Shown here piece after piece: positions 1 to 7,866 of a stretch of 64,000 nucleotides of DNA. Where the stretch lies: NCBI RefSeq assembly GCF_049389645.1, contig NZ_CP186540.1, forward strand, positions 186,001 through 250,000, written 5' to 3'. Numbering within the stretch: the stretch's first letter is position 1; every line of letters begins with the position of its first letter. This stretch comes from Alkalibacterium sp049389645. GTDB lineage: Bacteria > Bacillota > Bacilli > Lactobacillales > Carnobacteriaceae_A. A program made the position numbers and the translations under genes. The notes under the pieces were generated by a model. It had not been told where the DNA came from, did no database searches, and saw only the letters and a program-made list of their open reading frames with translations.

Positions 1-1098
1 ATCCATGACAACATCATTTAGAATAGACGATTGAATACGAAGATTCCGATTCATAAAGACTCCTGCGATGCGTTCAGGTAATAAATGTAAACGCTTTTTA
101 GTAATAGCAGATACAAACACGATCGGTGCATATTTTAGATATTGGAATTCATCTCTAACATCCAGTTCGAACTCTTTCATCGTATTTGTTTCTTTTTCAA
201 CCGTATCCCACTTGTTTACAACGATAATGATACCTTTACCAGCATCGTGTGCATAACCAAATACGTGCTTATCCTGTTCTCTAATGCCTTCTTCAGCATT
301 AATAACACATAAGACTACATCTGATCGCTCAATGGCTCTAAGGGCTCTTAATACGCTATATTTTTCTGTGTTTTCGTACACTTTACCTCTTTTACGCATT
401 CCAGCAGTATCTATGACGACAAAATCTCTGCCATCTTTAGTCTGAAAACGTGTATCGACAGCTTCGCGTGTTGTACCGGCAATATTGGACACGATAACAC
501 GTTCTTCACCAATAATTGCGTTTACTAAACTAGATTTCCCTACGTTTGGTCGACCGATCACACTGAACTTGATCGTTGATTCATCGTAATCACTTTCATC
601 ATTATCAGGTAGATGTTTGATAACTTCATCTAAAACATCTCCTAGACCTAATCCATGTGCACCTGAAATTGGATATGGTTCTCCTAATCCCAACGAATAA
701 AATTCATAAATTTCATTTCTGATTTCCGGATTATCTGTTTTGTTGACAGCCAATATCACCGGTTTACCCGACTTGAATAAAATTGGCGCGACCTGTTCAT
801 CTTCATAAGTGACACCTTCTTTAACACTCGTCATCATGATTATGACATCAGCTTCTTCTATGGCGATTTGGGCTTGCTGCCTGATTTGCACACTGAGTGG
901 TTCATCTTCCATCGTAATACCACCCGTGTCAATAAGAGCAAATTCTCGCCCAAGCCATTCAGCATCTGCATAAATTCTGTCTCTTGTTACGCCTGATGTG
1001 TCTTCAACGATTGAGATGCGTTCACCTACGACACGGTTGAAAATTGTTGATTTACCTACATTAGGTCTACCTACAATTGCTACAGTTGGTTTTACCAC
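1..1098 (-). CDS. der: Ribosome-assembly GTPase Der (EngA), C-terminus cut off by window edge
   Basis: Der is a tandem GTPase needed for maturation of the 50S ribosomal subunit. The first 366 codons are present and run off the left edge. The first G domain shows AIVGRPNVGKST and later DTGG; the second shows VIGRPNVGKSS. The last visible residues (NRNLRIQSSILNDVV) are the helix just before the C-terminal KH-like domain, so roughly 70 residues are missing. The start is GTG at 1098, preceded by AAGGTG five bases upstream; an in-frame ATG is not available there. It lies downstream of the S1-protein gene, as in B. subtilis (cmk-ypfD-engA), separated from it by a hairpin. Identity is certain; only the 3' end is unknown. 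Confidence 0.95.
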   Translation of the reverse strand, partial: MVKPTVAIVGRPNVGKSTIFNRVVGERISIVEDTSGVTRDRIYADAEWLGREFALIDTGGITMEDEPLSVQIRQQAQIAIEEADVIIMMTSVKEGVTYEDEQVAPILFKSGKPVILAVNKTDNPEIRNEIYEFYSLGLGEPYPISGAHGLGLGDVLDEVIKHLPDNDESDYDESTIKFSVIGRPNVGKSSLVNAIIGEERVIVSNIAGTTREAVDTRFQTKDGRDFVVIDTAGMRKRGKVYENTEKYSVLRALRAIERSDVVLCVINAEEGIREQDKHVFGYAHDAGKGIIIVVNKWDTVEKETNTMKEFELDVRDEFQYLKYAPIVFVSAITKKRLHLLPERIAGVFMNRNLRIQSSILNDVVMD

Positions 1099-1146
1099 TA
1101 AAACACCTTCATTCTCTATTTTGTAATCTACTTTGTAAAAACAGGA

Positions 1147-1188
1147 CACCCAACTGAAATAGGTAAGACACCTACTTACAGTTGGGTG
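1147..1188 (-). terminator. Hairpin between the S1-protein gene and der
   Basis: A perfect 10-bp inverted repeat (CACCCAACTG / CAGTTGGGTG) brackets a second small stem. On the minus strand it is followed after four bases by a run of five T. It looks like a rho-independent terminator, possibly partial because der follows only about 50 bases later. Confidence 0.6.
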
Positions 1189-1212
1189 CGGTATATTATA
1201 CCGTTTAATTAT

Positions 1213-2619
1213 TTACTCTTCGTCGTTGTCCATGAATCCTGAAAGTTGATCACCAATTTGCTCCCCTAATGTAAATGATCCATCTCCATCATCTTCACGT
1301 AATGAGGGTTGTTTAATATTAGGTTTATTTTGAGAATTTGATTTTTTTGCTTTTTTTGGCTGTTCACTATCAGATGATTCATTCGGATTATCTTCTAACG
1401 CTTTGATACTTAATGAAATACGTTCTTCTTGAGGATTAACACTAAGAACTTTAACATCGATTTCTTCATCTTTAGCTACAACTTCATGAGGTGTTTCGAC
1501 ATGTTTATGAGCCATTTCAGAAATATGAACAAGTCCTTCAACGCCGGGTTTAACTTCAACAAATGCACCAAAGTCTGTTACTCGTTTCACTATACCTTTT
1601 GTAACACTACCCGCTGGAAGTTCATCTTCGATGTTATCCCATGGTCCGGCCAATGTTTCTTTGATAGATAGTGACACACGTTCTTGTTCTTTATCTACTT
1701 TGAGAACTTTAACGTTTACTTTATCACCTTTAGATAATTTATCTTTTGGAGAGTTGATACGTTCATGAGCAATTTCAGAAATATGAACAAGTCCATCAAC
1801 GCCGCCTACATTTACAAAAGCACCAAAGTTGGTTAAGCGAACGACTTCACCTTCAACAACAGATCCTTCTACTAAACTCGCTAACGCTTCTTCTCTCTCT
1901 GCTGCATGTTCTTTTTCAAGCAAAACTTTACGAGATAAGATGAGTTGACGCTCTTTAGGATCTATTTCAATAATTTTAAATGTATATGTGTTGCCTTCAA
2001 ACTGGTTTAAGTCACTAACAAAATGCGTATCTATTTGTGATGCAGGAACAAATCCTCTCACACCTAAATCAACAGTCAGTCCACCTTTAACGACATGTGA
2101 CACAGGTGCTTCAATTGTTTCGTTATTGTCAAACTTAGCTTGCAAATCTTCCCATACTTTACGCTGATCTACGCGTTTTTTAGATAAAACAAAGCTTCCT
2201 TGTTCTTTATCTTGAATATCTCTTAAAACAACAACATCTATGATGTCGCCTACAGATACGATATCGGTAGGATGATCAAAACGCTCTGATGATAATTCTC
2301 TTGGTGGAATGACGCCTTCTTGTCCGCCGCCAAGCCCAACAATAACTTGTTTTTCATTGTCAATAGTTAAAACTTCACCTTTGACCAAATCGCCAGGAGC
2401 AATATCAACGACATCTCTCATAACATCTGACATAGATTCAGATGTATTATTCGTTGATTCAACAGCAGGTTGCACCTGTGCTTCTTCGTTTTCTACCATA
2501 ACATCTTCAGGAGAAGTGTCTTTAGCGGTATTTACTTCAACTTGCTCATTCGCTGTTTCGACTGCTTCCTCTTCAGTTACCTCTGTATTATCTAATTTGT
2601 CTCTGTTTTCTTCTGTCAT
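1213..2619 (-). CDS. rpsA: S1 RNA-binding domain protein (30S ribosomal protein S1 homologue, YpfD type)
   Basis: This 468-residue protein has four consecutive S1 OB-fold repeats (about residues 65-140, 155-220, 240-310 and 325-395); the third and fourth contain near-identical GLVHISE(I/M)AH signatures. S1 repeats bind single-stranded RNA, and Firmicutes homologues associate with ribosomes and mRNA. An acidic N-terminal extension of about 60 residues and a lysine-rich then acidic C-terminal tail flank the repeats. An upstream TTG in the same frame is disregarded: GGGAGG lies seven bases before the ATG at 2619. The neighbours cmk upstream and der downstream match the conserved Bacillus order. 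Confidence 0.92.
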   Translation of the reverse strand: MTEENRDKLDNTEVTEEEAVETANEQVEVNTAKDTSPEDVMVENEEAQVQPAVESTNNTSESMSDVMRDVVDIAPGDLVKGEVLTIDNEKQVIVGLGGGQEGVIPPRELSSERFDHPTDIVSVGDIIDVVVLRDIQDKEQGSFVLSKKRVDQRKVWEDLQAKFDNNETIEAPVSHVVKGGLTVDLGVRGFVPASQIDTHFVSDLNQFEGNTYTFKIIEIDPKERQLILSRKVLLEKEHAAEREEALASLVEGSVVEGEVVRLTNFGAFVNVGGVDGLVHISEIAHERINSPKDKLSKGDKVNVKVLKVDKEQERVSLSIKETLAGPWDNIEDELPAGSVTKGIVKRVTDFGAFVEVKPGVEGLVHISEMAHKHVETPHEVVAKDEEIDVKVLSVNPQEERISLSIKALEDNPNESSDSEQPKKAKKSNSQNKPNIKQPSLREDDGDGSFTLGEQIGDQLSGFMDNDEE

Positions 2620-2725
2620 ATTATTTGCCTCCCAAACCAATAATTCCTACATGACTAATTGTACATAATATGTAATATAATTTCCACTAAAACATGTTAT
2701 CTTACGTAAATCAATCATTTTACAA

Positions 2726-3391
2726 TTATTTAATCAAACTTTTTATCTGATTGACTACTTCATCAATAGACATTTTAGTCGTGTCTATTCTTATGGCATC
2801 CTCTGCTTGTTTCAAGGGGGATGATTCTCGAGTAGTGTCCTTATAATCTCTTTCTGCTATATCTTTTTTTAATTGTTCTAAATCAGAAAACATGCCTTTT
2901 TCTTCGTTTTCCTTGTGTCTTCTTTCTGCTCTTTCTTTTACACTAGCAACTAAAAAAATCTTTAGATCCGCATTGGGTAATACAACCGTTCCAATATCCC
3001 GACCATCCATAACAACTCCATTATTCATCGCCATAGCTTGCTGACGTTCCACCATCAATTGACGCACTTTTGGATGAGCTGCAACGACAGATACCGTATT
3101 AGTGACATTATTTTCTCTAATCTCATACGTCACATCCACACCATTAGAAAATACCGTCTGACCTTTTTCATTAGGTTCAAACGTTATCTCTGTTGCTTCT
3201 AATAATTTCAACAAGGCTTGCTGATCTTTTATATTAATATTGTTTTGCAAAGCCTCAAGAGTTATGGCTCGGTACATTGCACCTGTATCTACGTAGATCA
3301 AACTCAATTCAGAAGCAATTCTTTTAGCCACTGTACTTTTGCCGGAAGATGCAGGCCCATCTATTGCTATGGTTAATGTTTTATTTTCCAT
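2726..3391 (-). CDS. cmk: Cytidylate kinase
   Basis: Cmk phosphorylates CMP and dCMP to the diphosphates using ATP, in the cytoplasm. The N-terminal P-loop reads AIDGPASSGKST, followed by the family's DTGAMYRA, DGRDIGTVV and a lid region rich in Arg. From the ATG at 3391 the protein is 221 residues, typical for the family. That ATG has GTGGAG only three bases upstream, so a TTG start at 3424 (adding 11 residues and overlapping the end of the LysM gene) cannot be excluded; I prefer the ATG because family members begin just before KTLTIAIDG. It lies between the LysM gene and the S1 gene, as in B. subtilis. Confidence 0.95.
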   Translation of the reverse strand: MENKTLTIAIDGPASSGKSTVAKRIASELSLIYVDTGAMYRAITLEALQNNINIKDQQALLKLLEATEITFEPNEKGQTVFSNGVDVTYEIRENNVTNTVSVVAAHPKVRQLMVERQQAMAMNNGVVMDGRDIGTVVLPNADLKIFLVASVKERAERRHKENEEKGMFSDLEQLKKDIAERDYKDTTRESSPLKQAEDAIRIDTTKMSIDEVVNQIKSLIK

Positions 3392-3416
3392 TTTCTCCAC
3401 ACTTTCGTTTATAAAA

Positions 3417-4172
3417 TTATTCAACTCTTAACTCTTGCCCTATGTGTACTGTGTCATCTTGAATGTTATTCAGCTGCATCAACTCATTTGTTGTCATTCC
3501 ATGATTTAGTGCAATACGGTACATATTGTCACCTGATTTAACAGTATACGAGTTAACATTTTCGGCTGGTACATTTTCCGGCGTGGACTCTGCCTCAGCT
3601 GTCGCTGATGATTCTTCAATATTTTCTTCTTGATTTGACTGATTGCTAGATTCAATTTCCTGGTTTTGAGCGTTATCAGGTGTATTTGTTTCTGGAGTAT
3701 TCTCACTCACTGCCCCATCAGATACTGAGTCTTCAATATCCTCTTCTTCTCCACTAGAAACTGAATCATCTGAGTTTTCATCGGCCTCTTCAGCTTCTAC
3801 ATTAGCTGAGGATTCTTCTTCATCAGAGTCTACTAAATTCAACTCATCATCCTCAGAATCGTTAATTTCCTCGTCTTCTTCTAGTTGTTCTTCAACTTCA
3901 TCATCGTCATTATTATCCATTACTTGTTCAATCGATGGACCTGTTGGCTCCTCTGACAAGCTCTCTATACTTGACCACCATAAATAGGCAGAAATTGGCA
4001 AAATGATGATTAAAGCCAAAAATATCAAAGTCACAGTTAAAATAGGAGAAATACTTTTTTCTCTTTCACGTTTAGCTTTTCTTGATAAAGGTTCATCTTC
4101 TGCATGCTCAGCTTCTTCGTCAAAACGTTTTGACCAAAGCTCTTCCATGGATTTACGATCTTTTTTGCCCAT
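3417..4172 (-). CDS. Membrane-anchored LysM-domain protein with long acidic linker (YpbE-like)
   Basis: The 251-residue protein has a charged cytoplasmic N-terminus (1-40), one transmembrane helix (about 42-65), a long linker (about 68-207) and a C-terminal LysM domain (about 208-250, YTVKSGDNMYRIA). LysM binds peptidoglycan, so the protein probably links membrane and wall. The linker is strikingly acidic: there is no Lys or Arg between residues 66 and 211. GAGGAG seven bases before the ATG fixes the start. Its position next to recQ and ypbB equals that of ypbE in B. subtilis. Its exact role is unknown; no catalytic domain is visible. Confidence 0.85.
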   Translation of the reverse strand: MGKKDRKSMEELWSKRFDEEAEHAEDEPLSRKAKREREKSISPILTVTLIFLALIIILPISAYLWWSSIESLSEEPTGPSIEQVMDNNDDDEVEEQLEEDEEINDSEDDELNLVDSDEEESSANVEAEEADENSDDSVSSGEEEDIEDSVSDGAVSENTPETNTPDNAQNQEIESSNQSNQEENIEESSATAEAESTPENVPAENVNSYTVKSGDNMYRIALNHGMTTNELMQLNNIQDDTVHIGQELRVE

Positions 4173-4221
4173 AGTTTAACTCCTCTTATACTATTTGGTA
4201 TTCATTATATCATAGATAGAG

Positions 4222-5682
4222 CTATTTTTTAGGTTGCTCAGTAAAATTAAATAACTTTTTCACGACCATTTCCCAAGTTCGTTCACTATTATTATTCTTA
4301 TGATCAAAGTCTTTGTTTATTTCATAAGGAAGTGATAATTGAGGCTGACAACTTGAACAGCATTGCTTGGAATCAACCTCTAATTCTTCGTCAAAGTAAT
4401 TAAGTAATGTTTCTCTTTTACACCCCGTCGTCAATGCATACTCCACCATGATGCTCAACTGCTTTTTCTTATAGATAATGCGCTCTTCTATAAGGTGATG
4501 TGCGTTCTCTATATCGATGTTTTGTTTTATAAAGTAATCTGCAAGTCTACTTTTACTATCATCCTTTAGTAACTCTAGGGATTTGGGATGGGCATAAGCG
4601 AATGAAAGCTCATCGTTACTGGGAAAAGTATCTTGTTGTAATCTCATTTGAAGAAACTCATCACCACTCTCGTATAGTAATAAGGCTACTCCTCCATTTT
4701 TATCTCTACTTGCTCGACCAATTTCCTGTAAATACATCTCTGGATTAGCAGGCATATGATAGTGAATCACAAATCTTATGTCCGGTTTATCGATTCCCAT
4801 ACCAAATGCACTCGTAGCACAAATAATGTCCAGATTATTATGAAGAAATTGTGCCTGGATTTTCTTCTTGTCTTCTGCTTCTATGTCACTATGGTAGCTT
4901 TCTGCAGAAAAAGTCGTTGTCTGTCGAATTTTTTCTGCCATAGCGTCAGCAATTTTTTTACTTGAAAAATAAATGATCCCGGCACTCTTGAACTCATTAA
5001 TAGCCTGAATCAATCTGACCTCTTTGTCCCCTTTGCATAACTGTACTCGCATTTGTATGGAAGGACGATTCACCGAATAAATAATTTCTTTAACATTAGA
5101 TTGAATATTTAAATTTTCAATAATCTCATTTCTAACTTTTTCTATAGCCGTAGCAGTTAGAGCCATGGTGAGCGGTTCATCTAATTTCTTTCTGATCTCA
5201 CCTAGTTTAAGATAATCCGGTCGGAAGTCCATGCCCCATTGCGAAATGCAGTGGGCCTCATCCACCACCAGCAAAGATAATTCAATGTTTTTCAAATGAG
5301 CTATTATTCTATCGTGCTGTAACATTTCAGGAGACATAAATATAAACTTGAAGGAATCTAAATTATTAATTATCAATCTTTTTTCTTTTTGAGACATAAA
5401 ACTATTCAATGCAACAACCGACTTCTCGCCATTTCTTTTCATCATTTCCACTTGATCTTGCATTAATGATAATAAAGGAGAGACCACTAAAGTTGCACCC
5501 GACATGAAATATGACGGAAGTTGATAACATAAGGATTTCCCACTTCCTGTCGGTAACATGACTAGCGAATGTTCACCCTCCAAGGCAGCTTCAATGGCTT
5601 CTTTCTGACCTGGCCTGAACGTAGAGTGACCAAATCGCATATTTAACATTTTGTACATCTGTTTTTCTAGATTTTTAGTCAT
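4222..5682 (-). CDS. recQ: RecQ-family ATP-dependent DNA helicase
   Basis: RecQ is a 3'-5' DNA helicase acting in recombination and replication repair. Motif I reads LPTGSGKS, motif II VVDEAHCISQWG, and the helicase C domain has SAFGMGIDKPDIRFVIHY and IGRASRDK. A C-terminal cysteine group (C-KRET ... QCCSSCQ) matches the RecQ zinc-binding subdomain; no HRDC domain follows, as in the short Bacillus RecQ. The start chosen is the ATG at 5682 (486 residues), nine bases after AAAGGA; it overlaps the end of ypbB by eight bases, suggesting translational coupling. Confidence 0.93.
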   Translation of the reverse strand: MTKNLEKQMYKMLNMRFGHSTFRPGQKEAIEAALEGEHSLVMLPTGSGKSLCYQLPSYFMSGATLVVSPLLSLMQDQVEMMKRNGEKSVVALNSFMSQKEKRLIINNLDSFKFIFMSPEMLQHDRIIAHLKNIELSLLVVDEAHCISQWGMDFRPDYLKLGEIRKKLDEPLTMALTATAIEKVRNEIIENLNIQSNVKEIIYSVNRPSIQMRVQLCKGDKEVRLIQAINEFKSAGIIYFSSKKIADAMAEKIRQTTTFSAESYHSDIEAEDKKKIQAQFLHNNLDIICATSAFGMGIDKPDIRFVIHYHMPANPEMYLQEIGRASRDKNGGVALLLYESGDEFLQMRLQQDTFPSNDELSFAYAHPKSLELLKDDSKSRLADYFIKQNIDIENAHHLIEERIIYKKKQLSIMVEYALTTGCKRETLLNYFDEELEVDSKQCCSSCQPQLSLPYEINKDFDHKNNNSERTWEMVVKKLFNFTEQPKK

Positions 5683-6727
5683 TCTGTCTGATCCTTTCAA
5701 TTTCAATTAAGCGATATGAAAAAAAATCTAAACCCTCTATAATTGTCTTCGCTTCAGCATATGTCGAGACCTGTTTTGATTCGAATAAAGAATGCAGCTC
5801 TGTATAGTGGGTAGCAGAAATATACTGTTTGTAATATGGCCAATCTTCTATTAAAACACATTCAAGTATGTGCTCTTTGATAGTATTGTCTTTCAGTTTT
5901 CGTCTTTTGGCTACTTCATTTAAGCTAATTCCTTTTCCAAGCATTTTTTTTGAAATCCAGACACTATGACTCAACCCCTCATCACTATCTTTATACGTAT
6001 GTTTCCATAACGAAGAAATTAGAGGAAATGAATTCTCGTCTCGTAGGGCTATTTTATAACTTAGCTGATCAATTAAAACTTTATAGTGTTCAGTCGATAA
6101 GTCGTGAGTGTTTTGGATCTGACGGCTTGTGCTTCCGTTAATGTTATGTCCAACAAAGTGACCTGCAATAAAATTTGAGTGATCAGTCGAAAACGATCGG
6201 AGCAATGCATTCAACTCTTCAAACCACATTAAAGTCAATTCATCCATTGCTTTTCCGTATCCAACTAACCATTTTTTTATACTTAACTGATTATCTAAAT
6301 TCGATAAATACGGCACGTAGTCTTTGTTTTGATAACTGTATTCAGAAAATATTTGAGTAATGAAAATAAAACGACTCCAAAAGAGTTGTTTCGTAGTTGC
6401 ATAGCGTAACTGATCTAAATTGTTTATAAAAGGAAAATCTTTCTTGAAATTTTCTTTTTCTTTTAGACCCACTGGCGTAATTTTTAAATGATCATCGGCA
6501 ATCATTATGCACTGTTGAGCTATAAGTAAATGAATGATCCTTTCCCAATCTTTTATTGAGAGCTCTGGAAAGAGTGCAAATAAAGCATACAACTTATTTT
6601 TTTCTACATTGAATAAAACAGAGGGGGTCCGTTTTCCACTTGCAATGAGACTCAATTGTTTAATTGTTACTATAGTATTTTTGTTAAATAAACTCAATAT
6701 ATAGTTTGCTAGAAAATCGTCAGTCAA
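5675..6727 (-). CDS. YpbB-like helix-turn-helix protein, partner of RecQ
   Basis: The product is about 350 residues, close to B. subtilis YpbB, and sits immediately upstream of recQ exactly as ypbB does. The C-terminal part (GISLNEVAKRRKLKDNTIKEHILE) resembles the helix-turn-helix, RQC/HRDC-like tail found in some helicases; the rest is not recognisable. The frame is open further upstream, but a good extended -10 promoter lies inside that upstream stretch, so I take the TTG at 6727, which has GAGGAG ten bases before it. This start also gives the family length. A helper role for RecQ is inference from context. Confidence 0.8.
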   Translation of the reverse strand: MTDDFLANYILSLFNKNTIVTIKQLSLIASGKRTPSVLFNVEKNKLYALFALFPELSIKDWERIIHLLIAQQCIMIADDHLKITPVGLKEKENFKKDFPFINNLDQLRYATTKQLFWSRFIFITQIFSEYSYQNKDYVPYLSNLDNQLSIKKWLVGYGKAMDELTLMWFEELNALLRSFSTDHSNFIAGHFVGHNINGSTSRQIQNTHDLSTEHYKVLIDQLSYKIALRDENSFPLISSLWKHTYKDSDEGLSHSVWISKKMLGKGISLNEVAKRRKLKDNTIKEHILECVLIEDWPYYKQYISATHYTELHSLFESKQVSTYAEAKTIIEGLDFFSYRLIEIERIRQND

Positions 6728-6770
6728 CTTGATCTCACTCCTCTGAATTTCAAAATGTATTGTCGCTTCA

Positions 6771-6779
6771 ATTATATCA
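6771..6779 (-). promoter_or_regulatory. Extended -10 promoter of ypbB-recQ
   Basis: On the minus strand the sequence TGATATAAT forms a consensus extended -10 element about 45 bases upstream of the ypbB TTG start. It follows the ribU terminator directly, so ypbB, recQ and possibly the genes beyond start here. No good -35 is needed with an extended -10. Confidence 0.6.
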
Positions 6780-6828
6780 TTATTATCAGATGCAATAACC
6801 CTTAAATATGAGTTTATTGACAACAAAA

Positions 6829-6878
6829 AGAGAATAAATAACGGCTGGAAAAAGATTCCCTGCTATTAATTATTCTCT
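6829..6878 (-). terminator. Terminator of ribU
   Basis: The arms AGAGAATAA and TTATTCTCT form a nine-pair stem around a loop region, followed on the minus strand by a run of T. It begins 19 bases after the ribU stop codon. Confidence 0.75.
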
Positions 6879-6896
6879 CGTCAATAATATTACGGG

Positions 6897-7508
6897 TTAA
6901 TTCGTTTCATTAACAGCCAGTGATTGACTGCGCTTTTTCTGAAATTTTTTCTTCGTTTTATCTAACCATGGTTTCATTTTAGCAAAAGCGACATAAAAAA
7001 CAATGCCGACCAATATACCTTTAATCAGGTTGAATGGCACAACAGCCAGCATTAAATAAGTCCGCATCGGTCCAACATCAAATCCCATAACCGCGATATA
7101 TGCTGGAGCAATGACCAACCAGTTCAAAACCGACATGACAACTGTTAATGATAGCGTTGAGCTGAAAATACCAACTATTCTATCTTTTAATGTCGCACCA
7201 TATTTTATTAGTATGAAATATATAGGCAGTGTATAAGAGACCGTCGCAATAAATGCAGCTGTATCTCCGATTGGAAATCCCATTTCCCCACCTTTTTGTG
7301 CGTAGGATAGCAGTGAACGTATAAAAGCAATGGTAATGCCGGCAACCGGACCATAAACATACATGCCGAACAGTACTGCTAGATCACTAAAATCGACTTT
7401 TAAAAAGGGTGAGCCGGGAAGGACTGGGAATGACAACAGTGAAATCACCCATGCTAATGATGCTAACATAGCAACGCCAACTAATTTCTTCGTCTTGCTG
7501 TTTGACAT
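6897..7508 (-). CDS. ribU: Riboflavin ECF transporter substrate-binding subunit RibU
   Basis: RibU is the membrane S component that binds riboflavin and works with the shared EcfA/A'/T module. The 203-residue protein is very hydrophobic with about six membrane segments, and begins with the S-component start KLVGVAMLASLAW. The stretch LPGSPFLKVDFSDL followed by FGMYVYGP is characteristic of RibU. An FMN riboswitch directly upstream confirms the substrate. AGGAGG sits eight bases before the ATG and is itself part of a small hairpin. The position corresponds to B. subtilis ypaA (ribU). The ECF energising genes are not in this window. Confidence 0.95.
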   Translation of the reverse strand: MSNSKTKKLVGVAMLASLAWVISLLSFPVLPGSPFLKVDFSDLAVLFGMYVYGPVAGITIAFIRSLLSYAQKGGEMGFPIGDTAAFIATVSYTLPIYFILIKYGATLKDRIVGIFSSTLSLTVVMSVLNWLVIAPAYIAVMGFDVGPMRTYLMLAVVPFNLIKGILVGIVFYVAFAKMKPWLDKTKKKFQKKRSQSLAVNETN

Positions 7509-7512
7509 AATA

Positions 7513-7530
7513 AATCCTCCTAAAAGGATT
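7513..7530 (-). promoter_or_regulatory. Hairpin enclosing the ribU Shine-Dalgarno sequence
   Basis: AATCCT and AGGATT form a perfect six-pair stem with a six-base loop. The ribU AGGAGG is shared between loop and stem, so ribosome access could be tuned at this site in addition to transcription termination. The structure is seen in the sequence; a regulatory role is inference. Confidence 0.4.
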
Positions 7531-7600
7531 CATCCTACTGAGGGTGAACTTCTCTGAACACAACTATGTCAGTGTCACCAGAAGTAAAAGGGTAAAAAAA

Positions 7601-7636
7601 CTCTATTTATCCCCCTACTTCAGGTGACAAATAGAG
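7601..7636 (-). terminator. Intrinsic terminator of the ribU FMN riboswitch
   Basis: CTCTATTT pairs with AAATAGAG and is followed on the minus strand by seven T. It lies between the riboswitch aptamer and ribU, the usual place for the expression platform that stops transcription when FMN is bound. Confidence 0.85.
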
Positions 7637-7668
7637 CATTAGACAGTTTTATGTTCAGTCAAAAAGCT

Positions 7669-7782
7669 CCATCTTCTTTATCCAGACTTTACTGTCGGTA
7701 CTGGAATCTAACCAGTTCAGCAATTTTAATCGCTCGTGGACTTTACCACCGGTCGGGAGTTACACCCTGCCCCTGAAGATGA
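7669..7782 (-). ncRNA. FMN riboswitch (RFN element)
   Basis: On the minus strand the conserved RFN blocks occur in order: ATCTTCAGGGGCAGGGTG, then CCCGACCGG-GGTAAAGTCC, then a variable hairpin, TTCCAGTACCGACAGTAAAG and TCTGGAT, closing with GAAGAT that pairs with the first ATCTTC. This is the six-helix FMN-sensing aptamer. It precedes a terminator and ribU, so high FMN should switch off riboflavin import. Confidence 0.96.
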
Positions 7783-7810
7783 ATCATATATTATATTGTT
7801 TTCATAACTA

Positions 7811-7838
7811 ATTATACCGTCTGGGTTGAACAAGTCAA
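7811..7838 (-). promoter_or_regulatory. Promoter of the riboswitch-ribU transcript
   Basis: TTGACT and TATAAT are separated by 16 bases on the minus strand, about 30 bases upstream of the aptamer. Both boxes are close to the SigA consensus. Confidence 0.75.
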
Positions 7839-7866
7839 GTCTATATCAAATTACGAGTTTACGGAT

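Noticed and set aside
1429..1671. Plus-strand frames opposite long minus-strand genes (here opposite the S1 gene; likewise at 8873, 11812, 15873, 20274, 43130 and others)
   Set aside because: They are antisense shadows: no binding sites, no recognisable domains, and the opposite strand codes for a conserved protein.
3417..4172. Low-complexity acidic repeat as a DNA tandem repeat
   Set aside because: The codons vary; the bias is at protein level and no DNA repeat unit exists.
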